A stretch of DNA of 35,137 nucleotides from Verrucomicrobiota bacterium (lineage in GTDB: Bacteria > Verrucomicrobiota > Verrucomicrobiia > Verrucomicrobiales > Akkermansiaceae), in assembly GCA_004293285.1 (NCBI GenBank), contig RDYF01000039.1:1-35137 (forward strand), read 5' to 3'. This document shows, piece by piece, positions 23,692 to 32,422 of this stretch. A program made the translations under genes and the position numbers. The notes under the pieces are model-generated. The model worked only from the letters and a program-made list of their open reading frames with translations. It made no database searches and was not told the DNA's origin. Numbering within the stretch: position 1 is the stretch's first letter; each line of letters starts with the position of its first letter.

Positions 23692-26198
23692 TGAAATATA
23701 TTGCTCACTACCGCCAGCACGATCAAACTGCACAGCCTGTTATCGATCATTTGTGCGAAACTGCTGATCTTTGTGAGAAATTCACAGCAAAGATCGGGCT
23801 TCCTATCAGCGGACGACTTCTAGGGCTTCTGCATGACCTCGGTAAATACTCAGACGCATTCCAGAAATTCATATACGATGCCACAGGCTTGAATGGCGAG
23901 AAAGCTCAGAAAGATTCGCTTACGCAGCCATCACATGAACGCGACCATGCCACAGCAGGTGCCCAGTATCTTTGGAAAAGAATTACTCCCGAAACACAGC
24001 GAACCACAAAAATCCACATACAGGCACTGAGCGCAGCTATCATTTCTCACCATACTCGCTCTGGTATAACAGATTTTATCAATTTACAAGGAGTGTCTCC
24101 ATTTTTATCGAGAATCCAGAAAGCAGATCAAAACAGCTATCTCAGCGAATCACTCTCTAAAGCTGATGTCACGATCATCACCCAAATCGACCAATTATTG
24201 GCTAAGTTAGAACGGCACGCAGAATACAAAACGCGCATTAGCGCAATCCATAAGGAATTAGGGAGAGAGCTTTTCCCTTTCCACATAGCTCTCTATACCC
24301 GCTTTCTGTTCAGTTGCTTGCTCGACGCGGATCGCATCAACACCATCGACTTCGAAGATCCCAGCAAAGCTGCGATGAGAAATCTCATTTCAAAGCCGGA
24401 TTGGGCAACACTTCGCGAGCGATTTGAGCAACACATCAAAAAATTCACCACTTATACAAGCATCAACCAAATCCGCTACAACATATCGGAGGACTGCCGA
24501 AACGCCGCAGAGCGCCCAGAACGTATCCTAACATTACCTGTTCCAACAGGCGGCGGAAAAACACTAGCCAGTCTAAGATTTGCTCTACATAGGGCAGCAT
24601 CTACAAATACTCATCCCGTAGATAGGATTATCTACATCCTACCCTATACGACCATCATCGAGCAAAACGCCGGCGAAGTCAGGGACATCCTAGGTGAGCA
24701 AAATGTCTTAGAACACCACTCTAATCTTTCTGATGATAAAGACACAAAAAATAACCGTATCCTGTCTGAAAACTGGGACGCTCCAGTTGTTTTTACTACC
24801 ATTGTGCAATTTCTAGATGCACTTTATTCATCAGGAACCAAATCAGCACGTAGAATGCATCAGATGAGCAATACCATTCTCATCTTCGATGAAATTCAGT
24901 GTCTCCCCATCAAAACCGTTCACCTCTTCAATAATGCCATCAATTTCCTAACATCCCAAGCAAACTCTACAGCAGTGCTATGCACCGCCACAATGCCACT
25001 ACTCGACAAAGTCGCTCAAAAACACGGTCATTTGCGTATTCCAGAAAACAGTAGCATCATCTCAGAGCCGCAGGCTCTCTCTCAAAACCTGCGTCGTACG
25101 GAGATCATCGATCTCACGCGTATCGGCAAATGGTCAAATAAGGAAATCACCGCCTTCGCCCGCGAAAAGCAGAGCGAACACCAATCCGTTCTCATCGTCT
25201 GCAACACAAAAGATAGCGCTCGCAACATTTTTGATCTTCTCAAATCAGAGAAAAATTACCCCGTTGTTCATCTTAGCACAAATATGTGCCCCGCCCATCG
25301 ACAACAAAAAATTGCATTCATCCGCCAAACTATTGATCCGAAAAATTCCCAGCCGCTCATATGCGTCAGCACACAACTCATCGAAGCAGGTGTTGATCTC
25401 GATTTCGGCTGCGTAATTCGGTCTATCGCAGGCCTAGATTCGATCATTCAAGCTGCAGGACGTTGCAACCGTCACGGCCATCACTTAGAAAAGAAACCCG
25501 TTTACATTTTGAATTTCTCAGAAGAAAATATACCAGCGGCACTTGCGGAAATTCAAGTCGGACAAGATGTCACCGAGAGAGTATTAAGGGAATATCACAA
25601 TAACCCAGTCAAGTTTGACAATAGCCTTCTTTCCGAGGCAGCTATGACCCGTTACTACGAATACTATTTTTACGACCGTGCTTGCCTCATGACATATCCC
25701 GTCTTTGCAAGATCCAGACCAGAACATCAAAAAACAGAAGTCTCACAAAACACCTCCTTGATCCATCTCCTAGGCGCGAACCAACTTTCACACGATGAAT
25801 GCGAACAACGCGGCTCAGACAAGGCACCTTTAAATCTTCCACTCCAACAAGCTCATTCCACCGCTGCGGAAGCCTTTCGTGTCATTGATGCGCCAACGCA
25901 GGGTATCATCGTTCCCTACAATTCAAAAGAACACAACGGAAGCAAACTTATTTCAGAACTCGCTGCTTGTTATCAAAACGAAAACATTCCCCTCCCACAA
26001 AAAATCAAACTCCACAAGCAAGCACAAAAATTCACCGTCAACGCCTTTCCTCACATCGTAAAAAAACTCACTGAATCTCGCGCTATATCGGAAATCCACC
26101 CCGAATCAGGTATTTTTGAACTCGCACCAGCTCATTACAGTGAGGATTACGGAATCACTTTGAAAGCCCTCTCTGAAACATACTACACCGGAATATAA
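23691..26198 (+). CDS. cas3: CRISPR-associated helicase-nuclease Cas3 (type I-C)
   Basis: Degrades target DNA after Cascade binding, 835 residues. The N-terminal HD nuclease shows Y-I-A-H (H6), L-L-H-D-L-G-K with H48-D49, and S-H-H-T-R near 115. The superfamily 2 helicase has P-T-G-G-G-K-T (about 285-291), F-D-E-I-Q (D400), C-T-A-T-M-P, S-T-Q-L-I-E-A-G-V-D and Q-A-A-G-R-C-N-R-H-G. The length fits subtype I-C. A TTG at 23688 could serve as start, but the ATG at 23691 is preferred. cas5c follows after 4 bp. The gene is less GC-rich than its housekeeping neighbours (25 G+C in 24601-24660), suggesting later acquisition. Confidence 0.96.
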   Translation: MKYIAHYRQHDQTAQPVIDHLCETADLCEKFTAKIGLPISGRLLGLLHDLGKYSDAFQKFIYDATGLNGEKAQKDSLTQPSHERDHATAGAQYLWKRITPETQRTTKIHIQALSAAIISHHTRSGITDFINLQGVSPFLSRIQKADQNSYLSESLSKADVTIITQIDQLLAKLERHAEYKTRISAIHKELGRELFPFHIALYTRFLFSCLLDADRINTIDFEDPSKAAMRNLISKPDWATLRERFEQHIKKFTTYTSINQIRYNISEDCRNAAERPERILTLPVPTGGGKTLASLRFALHRAASTNTHPVDRIIYILPYTTIIEQNAGEVRDILGEQNVLEHHSNLSDDKDTKNNRILSENWDAPVVFTTIVQFLDALYSSGTKSARRMHQMSNTILIFDEIQCLPIKTVHLFNNAINFLTSQANSTAVLCTATMPLLDKVAQKHGHLRIPENSSIISEPQALSQNLRRTEIIDLTRIGKWSNKEITAFAREKQSEHQSVLIVCNTKDSARNIFDLLKSEKNYPVVHLSTNMCPAHRQQKIAFIRQTIDPKNSQPLICVSTQLIEAGVDLDFGCVIRSIAGLDSIIQAAGRCNRHGHHLEKKPVYILNFSEENIPAALAEIQVGQDVTERVLREYHNNPVKFDNSLLSEAAMTRYYEYYFYDRACLMTYPVFARSRPEHQKTEVSQNTSLIHLLGANQLSHDECEQRGSDKAPLNLPLQQAHSTAAEAFRVIDAPTQGIIVPYNSKEHNGSKLISELAACYQNENIPLPQKIKLHKQAQKFTVNAFPHIVKKLTESRAISEIHPESGIFELAPAHYSEDYGITLKALSETYYTGI

Positions 26199-26202
26199 AA
26201 AC

Positions 26203-26916
26203 ATGAACCGAGAAAGCCACAGCACACAAATTGAATATGAAGTCTGGGGACGCTACGCCCTCTTTACCGATCCCATCACCCGTGTCGGCGGTGAAAAGTG
26301 CAGCTACCACATCCCAACCTACGAGGCCATCAAAGGCATCACTGAGTCAATCTATTGGAAGCCTGTTTTCACATGGGTTATCGACGAAATTCGCGTCATG
26401 CGCCCTATTCGCACTGAAGCGAAAAACATTAAACCCATAAATATCAGTGGCGGAAACACACTAGCCACCTACACCTACCTTGCCGATGTTCGCTACCAAG
26501 TCCGAGCACACTTCGAGTGGAATCTTCTACGTGAAGATCTAAAATCAGATCAACTCGCACCAAAGCACTTAGAGATCGCCAAGCGCATGATCCGCAAAGG
26601 TGGCCGCCGCGACATTTTTCTCGGCACCCGCGAATGCCAAGGCTACGTCGAACCCTGCATCTTCGGCGAAGGCAAAACTCAGCATCAGCAGTATGGAGAG
26701 CTATCCTATGGCACGATGTTTCACGGCTTCGATTACCCTGACACTACTGGGAAGAAAGAACTCAGCGCCCGCTTCTGGAACGCAAAAATAGAAACAAACA
26801 GCATAATCCGCTTCCCTCGCCCAGACGACCAAAGTCTCACCCGCCGCGTGCTTCGCGACATGATTCCGAATCCACCTGCTAGCGTAGTGGAAGAACCTCA
26901 TAATCAAATCTCATGA
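26203..26916 (+). CDS. cas5c: Cas5c (Cas5d), crRNA-processing Cascade subunit
   Basis: In type I-C systems Cas5 replaces Cas6: it cuts the repeat RNA and caps the 5' handle of the crRNA. The 237-residue protein has the family start Y-E-V-W-G-R-Y-A-L-F-T-D-P, then P-T-Y-E-A-I-K-G (39-45), a segment that carries catalytic residues in characterised Cas5d proteins. V-M-R-P-I-R-T-E-A-K-N-I, F-L-G-T-R-E-C-Q-G-Y-V and the late F-D-Y-P follow. Its stop overlaps the cas8c start (ATGA). The adjacent repeat has the hairpin plus A-T-T-G-A-A-A-C tail that such enzymes recognise. Confidence 0.95.
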   Translation: MNRESHSTQIEYEVWGRYALFTDPITRVGGEKCSYHIPTYEAIKGITESIYWKPVFTWVIDEIRVMRPIRTEAKNIKPINISGGNTLATYTYLADVRYQVRAHFEWNLLREDLKSDQLAPKHLEIAKRMIRKGGRRDIFLGTRECQGYVEPCIFGEGKTQHQQYGELSYGTMFHGFDYPDTTGKKELSARFWNAKIETNSIIRFPRPDDQSLTRRVLRDMIPNPPASVVEEPHNQIS

Positions 26917-28928
26917 ACTTGATAGAATCGCTTTATCATACCTACAACAACTGCGTCTCACATGTCGGCGTTGAGGAAGAGGGGGGCAGCGACACACTTC
27001 TCCCGCTTTCTCACACAACTCAAAATGCAAACATCGAAGTAACCTTGGATCATCAATCCAATTTTGTTTCCGCCAAAATCATACCCAAAAGACAACAAAA
27101 GACAATCGTTCCCTGCACGGAGCAATCTGGCGGGCGCGCAGGCTCTAAACCTACTTCTCATCCTCTTTGCGATAAGTTACAATATCTAGCCGGAGACTTT
27201 TTGGAGTATGGCGGATGTGTTACTTCAGGCTACGCGGCGAATCCATCCGAACCACATACCGATTACCTTAATCTGCTCGACAAATGGCAAAATTCGCACC
27301 CACATCCTAAAGTCAAAATCGTGCACGAATACGTCAAAAAAGCCAGGCTCATACGTGACCTAGTTTTACATAAAATAATTCCACTCACTCATTCAGATAG
27401 CGGAATTGGTAACTTCTTAGATGAATGGAATGATAAAGAATCGGAGCCACCAGAAGTCTTCGCATCACTACCCGCCACTTCGACTCCACAAGAATCATTC
27501 ATTCGCTGGCGTGTCACGATTCCCGGTGATCCATCATCCAACTTATGGGAAGACCCCAGTGTATGGGAAAGTTGGAGTGAACACTACAAGACTACTCAAG
27601 AAATTACAGGCCTTTGTTACGTCACCGGAAAAAATCAACCACTTGCGATTCAACACCCAGCTAAGCTTCGACACGCCGCTGATAAAGCCAAACTCATCTC
27701 ATCTAATGATGGCAGCGGATTTACTTTTCGTGGCAGGTTCACCGATCCAAGTGGCATTGAAGCAGCGTCCGTTAGTTTCGATGTCACACAAAAGGCGCAC
27801 AATGCCCTGCGTTGGCTCATTTCAAAACAGGGAACGCGCCTCGGAGAACAGGCCGTCGTTGCGTGGTCTCTTAACAATCAAGAAATACCCAATCCTCTTG
27901 ATTCAAGCCTTGAATTAGCAACCGTTCAGCTAGAAGAAGATGATATTGATGCGCTTCTCGAACAAGAACACAAAGCTCGCATCGCCTTCATAGATCAGAT
28001 CAATACAGGACAAAGTATCGCTCTCGCACTCAAACAAAAACTACTCGGCTATCGAAAAGCGCTCGGTGATACCAATAAAATCCTCGTGCTTTCCCTCGAT
28101 TCCGCCACGCCGGGTCGGATGGCAATTACCTACTTTCGCGAACTCACAGCAAGCGAGTTTATGGATCGAATCGAAAAGTGGCACGACTCTACATCGTGGC
28201 TTCTGTATCACAACAAAGGACGGAAATATCTGGGCGCACCTTCGCCACATGAGATAGCCCAAGCCGCTTACGGTTTCGGATCACGTCTCGACGACAAACT
28301 CAAATCCGCAACCTATCGCCGTTTGTTACCATGCATCATTGATGCACGTCCCATTCCTGACGACCTAGTGATTTCTTGCATCCAACGTGCCAGTGCCCGC
28401 ATCAGCCACGAAGACTGGGAGTGGGAGAAAATTCTCGGCATAGCTTGCGCACTTTATCGAAAACAACAATTCCAGAAAAACAACAAAACCAACTACACAA
28501 TGTCACTTGATCCAGAACGAAATACACGCAGCTATCTTTATGGCCGCCTACTCGCCGTCGCAGATGTCCTAGAGCAAGCAGCTCTGGCTAGGGACGAAAA
28601 TCGCCCGACCAATGCCGCTCGCATGATGCAGCGCTATTCCTCTCGGCCATTCGATACATGGCCAATACTTTATCAACGACTTGAGCCCTACATTCGCAGA
28701 CTGAAATCCAATAAGCCCGGACTGCTCCATCGGTACCAAATAGAATTGGATGCCATCAAAGACCTCTTTCATCCCGAAGACTTCATAAACGATAACAAAC
28801 TCGATGGTGAATACCTTCTAGGTTACCACTGTCAACGTTCCGCTCTTTACACCAAAAATTCTAAAGACCTAAATACCGAAGAAACCGACACTAACACCGA
28901 CGAACATCAAGACGAATCATCTAACTAA
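26913..28928 (+). CDS. cas8c: Cas8c (Csd1), large Cascade subunit
   Basis: Recognises the PAM and recruits Cas3 in type I-C Cascade; an internal start in such genes often also yields the small subunit Cas11c. The 671-residue protein has the N-terminal pattern of the family: L-I-E-S-L-Y-H-T-Y, then I-V-P, R-A-G-S-K-P and L-C-D-K-L-Q-Y-L. The middle motif C-Y-V-T-G-K-N-Q-P-L-A-I-Q-H-P and C-terminal helices with Y-L-Y-G-R-L-L-A-V-A-D-V-L-E also fit. The extreme C-terminus is acidic and low in complexity. It overlaps cas5c by 4 bp and is followed 19 bp later by cas7c. Confidence 0.94.
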   Translation: MNLIESLYHTYNNCVSHVGVEEEGGSDTLLPLSHTTQNANIEVTLDHQSNFVSAKIIPKRQQKTIVPCTEQSGGRAGSKPTSHPLCDKLQYLAGDFLEYGGCVTSGYAANPSEPHTDYLNLLDKWQNSHPHPKVKIVHEYVKKARLIRDLVLHKIIPLTHSDSGIGNFLDEWNDKESEPPEVFASLPATSTPQESFIRWRVTIPGDPSSNLWEDPSVWESWSEHYKTTQEITGLCYVTGKNQPLAIQHPAKLRHAADKAKLISSNDGSGFTFRGRFTDPSGIEAASVSFDVTQKAHNALRWLISKQGTRLGEQAVVAWSLNNQEIPNPLDSSLELATVQLEEDDIDALLEQEHKARIAFIDQINTGQSIALALKQKLLGYRKALGDTNKILVLSLDSATPGRMAITYFRELTASEFMDRIEKWHDSTSWLLYHNKGRKYLGAPSPHEIAQAAYGFGSRLDDKLKSATYRRLLPCIIDARPIPDDLVISCIQRASARISHEDWEWEKILGIACALYRKQQFQKNNKTNYTMSLDPERNTRSYLYGRLLAVADVLEQAALARDENRPTNAARMMQRYSSRPFDTWPILYQRLEPYIRRLKSNKPGLLHRYQIELDAIKDLFHPEDFINDNKLDGEYLLGYHCQRSALYTKNSKDLNTEETDTNTDEHQDESSN

Positions 28929-28947
28929 ATTAATCAAACACACTATT

Positions 28948-29820
28948 ATGAGCACAAATCACAAATACGACTTTGCCGTCATCTTATCCGTTAAAAACGC
29001 CAATCCTAATGGAGACCCACTAAACGGAAACCGCCCACGCACCAACTACGATGACATCGGCGAAATCTCCGACGTCTGTCTGAAGCGCAAAATCCGCAAC
29101 CGCTTGATGACCATGGAAAACCCCGAAAATATCCTCGTCCAGTCCAACGACAACGCCATGGACGAGCATCAGTCCATCAAAGCACGTATTGATGCCTGCA
29201 AGGACTTGGATATGAAAGACCCCAAAAAGTTCAAACAAGGAGCTTGTAAGAAATGGTATGATGTCCGCGCTTTCGGACAAATTTTCCCATTCAAAGGCAC
29301 AAAATCTGGCGAAGGAGTCTCTATTCCCGTCCGTGGTCCTGTTTCCATACACTCAGCTTATAGTTTGGAACCGGTAAGTATCAGCAGTATTCAAATCACC
29401 AAGAGCACGAACTTGGAAGATACCAAAGCAGGGAAAAAGGGTGCTGACACCATGGGTATGAAACACCGCATCGATTTCGGAATCTATACATTCTTTGGAA
29501 GCATTAATTCTCAACTAGCCTCGGATGAAACCGGCACCGGATTCAGCGACGAAGATGCCGAGAAACTCAAGAAAGCTCTATGCTCAATGTTTGAAAATGA
29601 CGCATCCTCCGCCCGCCCCGACGGCAGTATGGAAGTCATCAGCGTGGTTTGGTGGAAACATTCTTGCGCTTCTGGTGACATCTCTTCCGCAAAAGTTCAT
29701 GGCAGTTTGAATGGGAAAATTGATCCCAAGACCGGTAAGCTCCCGACAGCTGAAGAGCTCGCTATTTCTTACGATGATGGAAGGGCAAGTCTTATACCTC
29801 AAATTCTTCCTGGCTTTTAA
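28948..29820 (+). CDS. cas7c: Cas7c (Csd2), Cascade backbone subunit
   Basis: Forms the helical backbone that holds the crRNA, 290 residues. Hallmarks are Y-D-F-A-V-I-L-S-V-K-N-A-N-P-N-G-D-P (7-24), R-T-N-Y-D-D-I-G-E-I-S-D-V-C-L-K-R-K-I-R-N, Y-D-V-R-A-F-G-Q near 105, V-R-G-P-V-S-I-H-S-A and M-G-M-K-H-R-I-D-F-G-I-Y. The length is normal. In the usual type I-C order cas4 would follow immediately; here about 1.6 kb of foreign genes intervene. Confidence 0.96.
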   Translation: MSTNHKYDFAVILSVKNANPNGDPLNGNRPRTNYDDIGEISDVCLKRKIRNRLMTMENPENILVQSNDNAMDEHQSIKARIDACKDLDMKDPKKFKQGACKKWYDVRAFGQIFPFKGTKSGEGVSIPVRGPVSIHSAYSLEPVSISSIQITKSTNLEDTKAGKKGADTMGMKHRIDFGIYTFFGSINSQLASDETGTGFSDEDAEKLKKALCSMFENDASSARPDGSMEVISVVWWKHSCASGDISSAKVHGSLNGKIDPKTGKLPTAEELAISYDDGRASLIPQILPGF

Positions 29821-29848
29821 TTCATCCCTCATCCGCCGCATCTAACCT

Positions 29849-30484
29849 ATGGCAAACGAACCAGAAGCCATTCCTTGGGATGACTTCAAAACGAAAGTCC
29901 CAGCGCTTTCCTCTGAAGTCATCTCGCACATCCTTGCAGCCATCTCCACCTCCGGCCTGCGCACGGTGCATTACACCGGCGCGGCCGATGAGGGATTGCT
30001 GCGGGCTTTGCTGGCGCATCAGCCCAAGCTTGAAATTAGCGCCATGGACATGGCCAACCGTTGGGGTAGCAGCACACGCTTTTTCTGGGATGAGTTTGCA
30101 GATTTAGGTTTGGAGTACCCAGAATGCCCTGATTGGCTACAAGACGTAGCGTTTTATGAAGAAGGAGCACCTGATCATGAAATCTCGATCCGTGACTGGC
30201 CGTGGGATTCTGCCACGCAATTGAAAAGAATCGTTTCGTTCGCTAGCCGCAAGCCTCCCACCATCATGATCGTCACGGGTTTCGCCCTTCAATACATCGA
30301 ATTGGTAAAGATCAGTATCAATCACAAAGTAACTGCATCACAGCAAATCCTCCTCCCCATGAAGATTCAACACGCCAAGTATCACTGGGAACAAATCGAC
30401 GATGTATGGATTGGCCGCTGGAAAGATGGCGAGCTTTCCGCTTACGACCGCCGGCAAAATAAGAGATCCAAGAAAACCGGATAA
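29849..30484 (+). CDS. Unrecognised protein encoded within the cas operon
   Basis: A 211-residue protein that I do not recognise, encoded 28 bp after cas7c on the same strand. It looks genuinely coding: normal amino-acid composition, no membrane segment, no signal peptide, and a basic tail (R-R-Q-N-K-R-S-K-K-T-G). The segment V-H-Y-T-G-A-A-D-E-G-L-L-R-A-L-L (40-55) followed by I-S-A-M-D-M-A-N has a beta-turn-helix-beta pattern. It faintly recalls a nucleotide or SAM-binding fold, but that is too weak for a call. The first third appears more GC-rich than cas7c. It could be a CRISPR accessory factor, a passenger or a relic. The heptamer repeat follows 17 bp after its stop. Confidence 0.6.
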   Translation: MANEPEAIPWDDFKTKVPALSSEVISHILAAISTSGLRTVHYTGAADEGLLRALLAHQPKLEISAMDMANRWGSSTRFFWDEFADLGLEYPECPDWLQDVAFYEEGAPDHEISIRDWPWDSATQLKRIVSFASRKPPTIMIVTGFALQYIELVKISINHKVTASQQILLPMKIQHAKYHWEQIDDVWIGRWKDGELSAYDRRQNKRSKKTG

Positions 30485-30501
30485 ACGCCCAGTCTCACAC
30501 A

Positions 30502-30601
30502 AACCAAGAACCAAGAACCAAGAACCAAGAACCAAGAACCAAGAACCAAGAACCAAGAACCAAGAACCAAGAACCAAGAACCAAGAACCAAGAACCAAGA
30601 A
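30502..30601 (+). repeat. 14-copy heptanucleotide tandem repeat (AACCAAG)n
   Basis: Fourteen perfect copies of AACCAAG (30502-30599), plus two bases of a fifteenth, lie between the 211-residue gene and the first toxin-antitoxin module. A perfect array of this kind is prone to slippage. It ends 3 bp before the antitoxin's palindrome and 26 bp before its ATG. Confidence 0.97.
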
Positions 30602-30603
30602 TC

Positions 30604-30618
30604 GCACAGTTACTGTGC
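30604..30618. promoter_or_regulatory. Operator-like palindrome of toxin-antitoxin module 1
   Basis: GCACAG-TTA-CTGTGC is a perfect 6-bp inverted repeat ending 9 bases before the antitoxin ATG, with a further CACAG half-site at 30621-30625. Ribbon-helix-helix antitoxins usually bind such sites to repress their own operon. It also contains a possible -10 box, TACTGT. Confidence 0.55.
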
Positions 30619-30627
30619 AGCACAGCC

Positions 30628-30897
30628 ATGAAAAATATCACCCTCAAAATCAATGATGAAGTTCACACCAATGCACGCATCATTGCAGCACAGCGCGGCA
30701 CTTCGATCAGTGCCATGGTCAGGGAATATCTTCAATCACTCCATCAAGATCAGCACAGCAAAGAAAACGATGAATTTTCGAGAGTCGAACGACTCCAGAA
30801 ACTTTATGCCGCTGCGGATGCCCGGGCTGTGAAAAAGCCCGCCACGGAACCTTGGACTTTCCACCGAGAGGAGTGCTATGAAGACCGCCTTCGTTGA
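30628..30897 (+). CDS. Antitoxin of module 1, ribbon-helix-helix (VapB-like)
   Basis: An 89-residue protein with a clear CopG/Arc-type N-terminus. The strand I-T-L-K-I-N-D-E-V is followed by a helix A-R-I-I-A-A-Q-R-G-T-S, then I-S-A-M-V-R-E-Y-L. The charged C-terminal tail (A-R-A-V-K-K-P-A-T-E-P-W-T-F-H-R-E-E-C-Y) is the likely toxin-wrapping region. Its 3' end overlaps the PIN-toxin gene by 20 bp, the coupling usual for type II toxin-antitoxin pairs. It stands between cas7c and cas4 on the cas strand. Confidence 0.85.
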   Translation: MKNITLKINDEVHTNARIIAAQRGTSISAMVREYLQSLHQDQHSKENDEFSRVERLQKLYAAADARAVKKPATEPWTFHREECYEDRLR

Positions 30898-31306
30898 CAC
30901 CAATATACTCGTTTACGCTGCCAGCGAAAGCGGAGTAGAGAGCAGAAAAAGACAAATCGCTCGCGAAATCACCCTACTCCCCCACCTGTGCATTTCCGTG
31001 CAGGTCCTCAATGAGTTCATCTCGTGCGCAAGAAACCCCAAGAAACTCAATTTGCCCAGGCAGCAAGAAATCCAATGGCTTCAAGAATGGTTCTGCCTCA
31101 CCATTGCAGACCTGACCATAGCGGATTTCCAAACAGCCCTGGAAATTCACCTACGCTACCAACTCTCTCACTGGGATAGCCTCATTGTTGCATCAGCCAT
31201 CTCACTCAACTGCTCTCTTCTTTATTCAGAGGACATGCAGCACGGGCTCATGATCGAGGGATTAGAAATCATCAACCCCTTCCTCGAAGAAACCGCGCAA
31301 TCATGA
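30878..31306 (+). CDS. Toxin of module 1, PIN-domain ribonuclease (VapC-like)
   Basis: A 142-residue PIN protein. The acidic active-site residues are present: D7 in F-V-D-T-N-I-L-V-Y, E46 in V-L-N-E-F-I, D100 in H-W-D-S-L-I-V-A-S-A and E118/D119 in Y-S-E-D-M. VapC toxins cut tRNA or rRNA when freed from their antitoxin. The length is normal and the active site intact, so the module looks functional. cas4 begins 100 bp downstream. Confidence 0.88.
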   Translation: MKTAFVDTNILVYAASESGVESRKRQIAREITLLPHLCISVQVLNEFISCARNPKKLNLPRQQEIQWLQEWFCLTIADLTIADFQTALEIHLRYQLSHWDSLIVASAISLNCSLLYSEDMQHGLMIEGLEIINPFLEETAQS

Positions 31307-31406
31307 ACCCAGCGGCATTCCGTTATGAGGCAATCTTCGCTTCCCCCCCGGCTAGCCACCCGACCCCTAGCGGACGAATCTTTCCTCTAAGATCAAACAA
31401 CCAACC

Positions 31407-32060
31407 ATGCCCCCCGAAGAAGATCCCATCCCCATTTCTGCCCTCCAGCACTGGCTTTTCTGTCCGCGCCAGTGCGCCCTCATCCATCTGGAACAGGTGT
31501 GGGCTGAAAACAAATTCACCGCTCAAGGCCGTGCCCTTCATGAACGCGCTCACAACGGTCCATCGGAAATCCGCCACGGTGTGCGCATCACGCGCAATCT
31601 CAGCGTCGGCTCTGTGCGTCTCCGCATCAGCGGCCAATGCGATGTCGTCGAGTTTCATCCCGACGGCTCGATTCGACCCGTGGAATACAAACGCGGCAAA
31701 CCCAAAAGCCACCGTGCCGATGAGGTCCAGCTCTGCGCCCAAGCGATGTGCCTGGAGGAAATGCTCCATACCACCATCCCCTCCGGCGACCTCTACTACG
31801 GTGAAAAACGCCGCCGCACCGAGGTCCACTTTGATGCCACTTTGCGCTCACTCGTTCAGGAAACCATCGCCGCATTCCGTCAATGCCGCATCACAGGCAT
31901 CACCCCGCTGGCCGAATACGAACCTCGCCGTTGTGATGCCTGCTCACTCATGGAACTGTGCATGCCCGATGCCATGCGCTTCAAACGCGGTGCCGCCGCA
32001 TGGTTTCACAACCAACTAGCCGCTCACCAAACTGCCTTCACGGGCGAATCCGGTTCATGA
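31407..32060 (+). CDS. cas4: Cas4 exonuclease (adaptation)
   Basis: A Fe-S cluster nuclease of the RecB family that trims prespacers and selects PAM ends, 217 residues. Cluster cysteines are C19 and C23 (F-C-P-R-Q-C) and C176, C179, C185 (C-D-A-C-S-L-M-E-L-C). Nuclease motifs are G-Q-C-D-V-V-E-F with D79, V-E-Y-K-R-G-K-P with E93 and K95, and Q-L-C-A-Q-A-M. The final dozen codons (32024-32060) lie over the 3' end of a convergent toxin gene. The native Cas4 tail may therefore have been replaced when that module entered. Composition is GC-rich (36 G+C in 31681-31740), unlike cas3. Confidence 0.95.
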   Translation: MPPEEDPIPISALQHWLFCPRQCALIHLEQVWAENKFTAQGRALHERAHNGPSEIRHGVRITRNLSVGSVRLRISGQCDVVEFHPDGSIRPVEYKRGKPKSHRADEVQLCAQAMCLEEMLHTTIPSGDLYYGEKRRRTEVHFDATLRSLVQETIAAFRQCRITGITPLAEYEPRRCDACSLMELCMPDAMRFKRGAAAWFHNQLAAHQTAFTGESGS

Positions 32061-32422
32061 AATTTCCCATCTTTCGTCAGCACCGGCACGCCGCGATTGA
32101 GCGCCATTGCGGCGATCAGCCGATCCGCTGGATCGCGATGATTCCAGCAAAGTTCTGCAGCCGTGAACCAGTCTTCCGCCGCCGGAGAAATCCATTCCAC
32201 ACCTGGCAAGAGTTTCAGGTTGGGCCATGCTTCGCGCAGGGAAGTCGCCAAGGTGATTTTCCCCGCACGCCGTTTGGATTCGAGCTCCCACAGAGACACG
32301 GTGGATATCAAAACGGTGCGAGAATCCGAGGCGGGTTGATCCGTCCAATCACGCGCAGTAGCAGACAATCGAAGAGGATCACCCGGCCACCAATACAAAA
32401 CATGTGTGTCGAAAAGAATCAT
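32024..32422 (-). CDS. Toxin of module 2, PIN-domain ribonuclease (VapC-like)
   Basis: A 132-residue PIN protein. M-I-L-F-D-T-H-V-L-Y-W-W (D5), S-L-W-E-L-E-S-K (E46/E48), H-R-D-P-A-D-R-L-I-A-A-M-A (D97, D100) and L-T-K-D-G (D118) give a complete acidic site of the kind seen in Phd-paired VapC toxins. The frame is open further upstream, but the ATG at 32422 overlaps the antitoxin stop as ATGA and starts the homologous region. Its stop lies inside the 3' end of cas4 on the opposite strand, a 37-bp convergent overlap. Confidence 0.88.
   Translation of the reverse strand: MILFDTHVLYWWPGDPLRLSATARDWTDQPASDSRTVLISTVSLWELESKRRAGKITLATSLREAWPNLKLLPGVEWISPAAEDWFTAAELCWNHRDPADRLIAAMALNRGVPVLTKDGKFHEPDSPVKAVW

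Noticed and set aside
30338..30607. Reverse frame encoding repeated F-L-V-L-G-S-W units
   Set aside because: It is the translation of the heptamer DNA repeat. Any 7-base array without stops gives a 7-residue repeat; there is no sign of real coding.
31303..32019. 238-codon forward frame starting at the end of toxin 1
   Set aside because: From 31407 it is an out-of-frame shadow of cas4. The first 34 residues alone are low-complexity Pro/Ser sequence.
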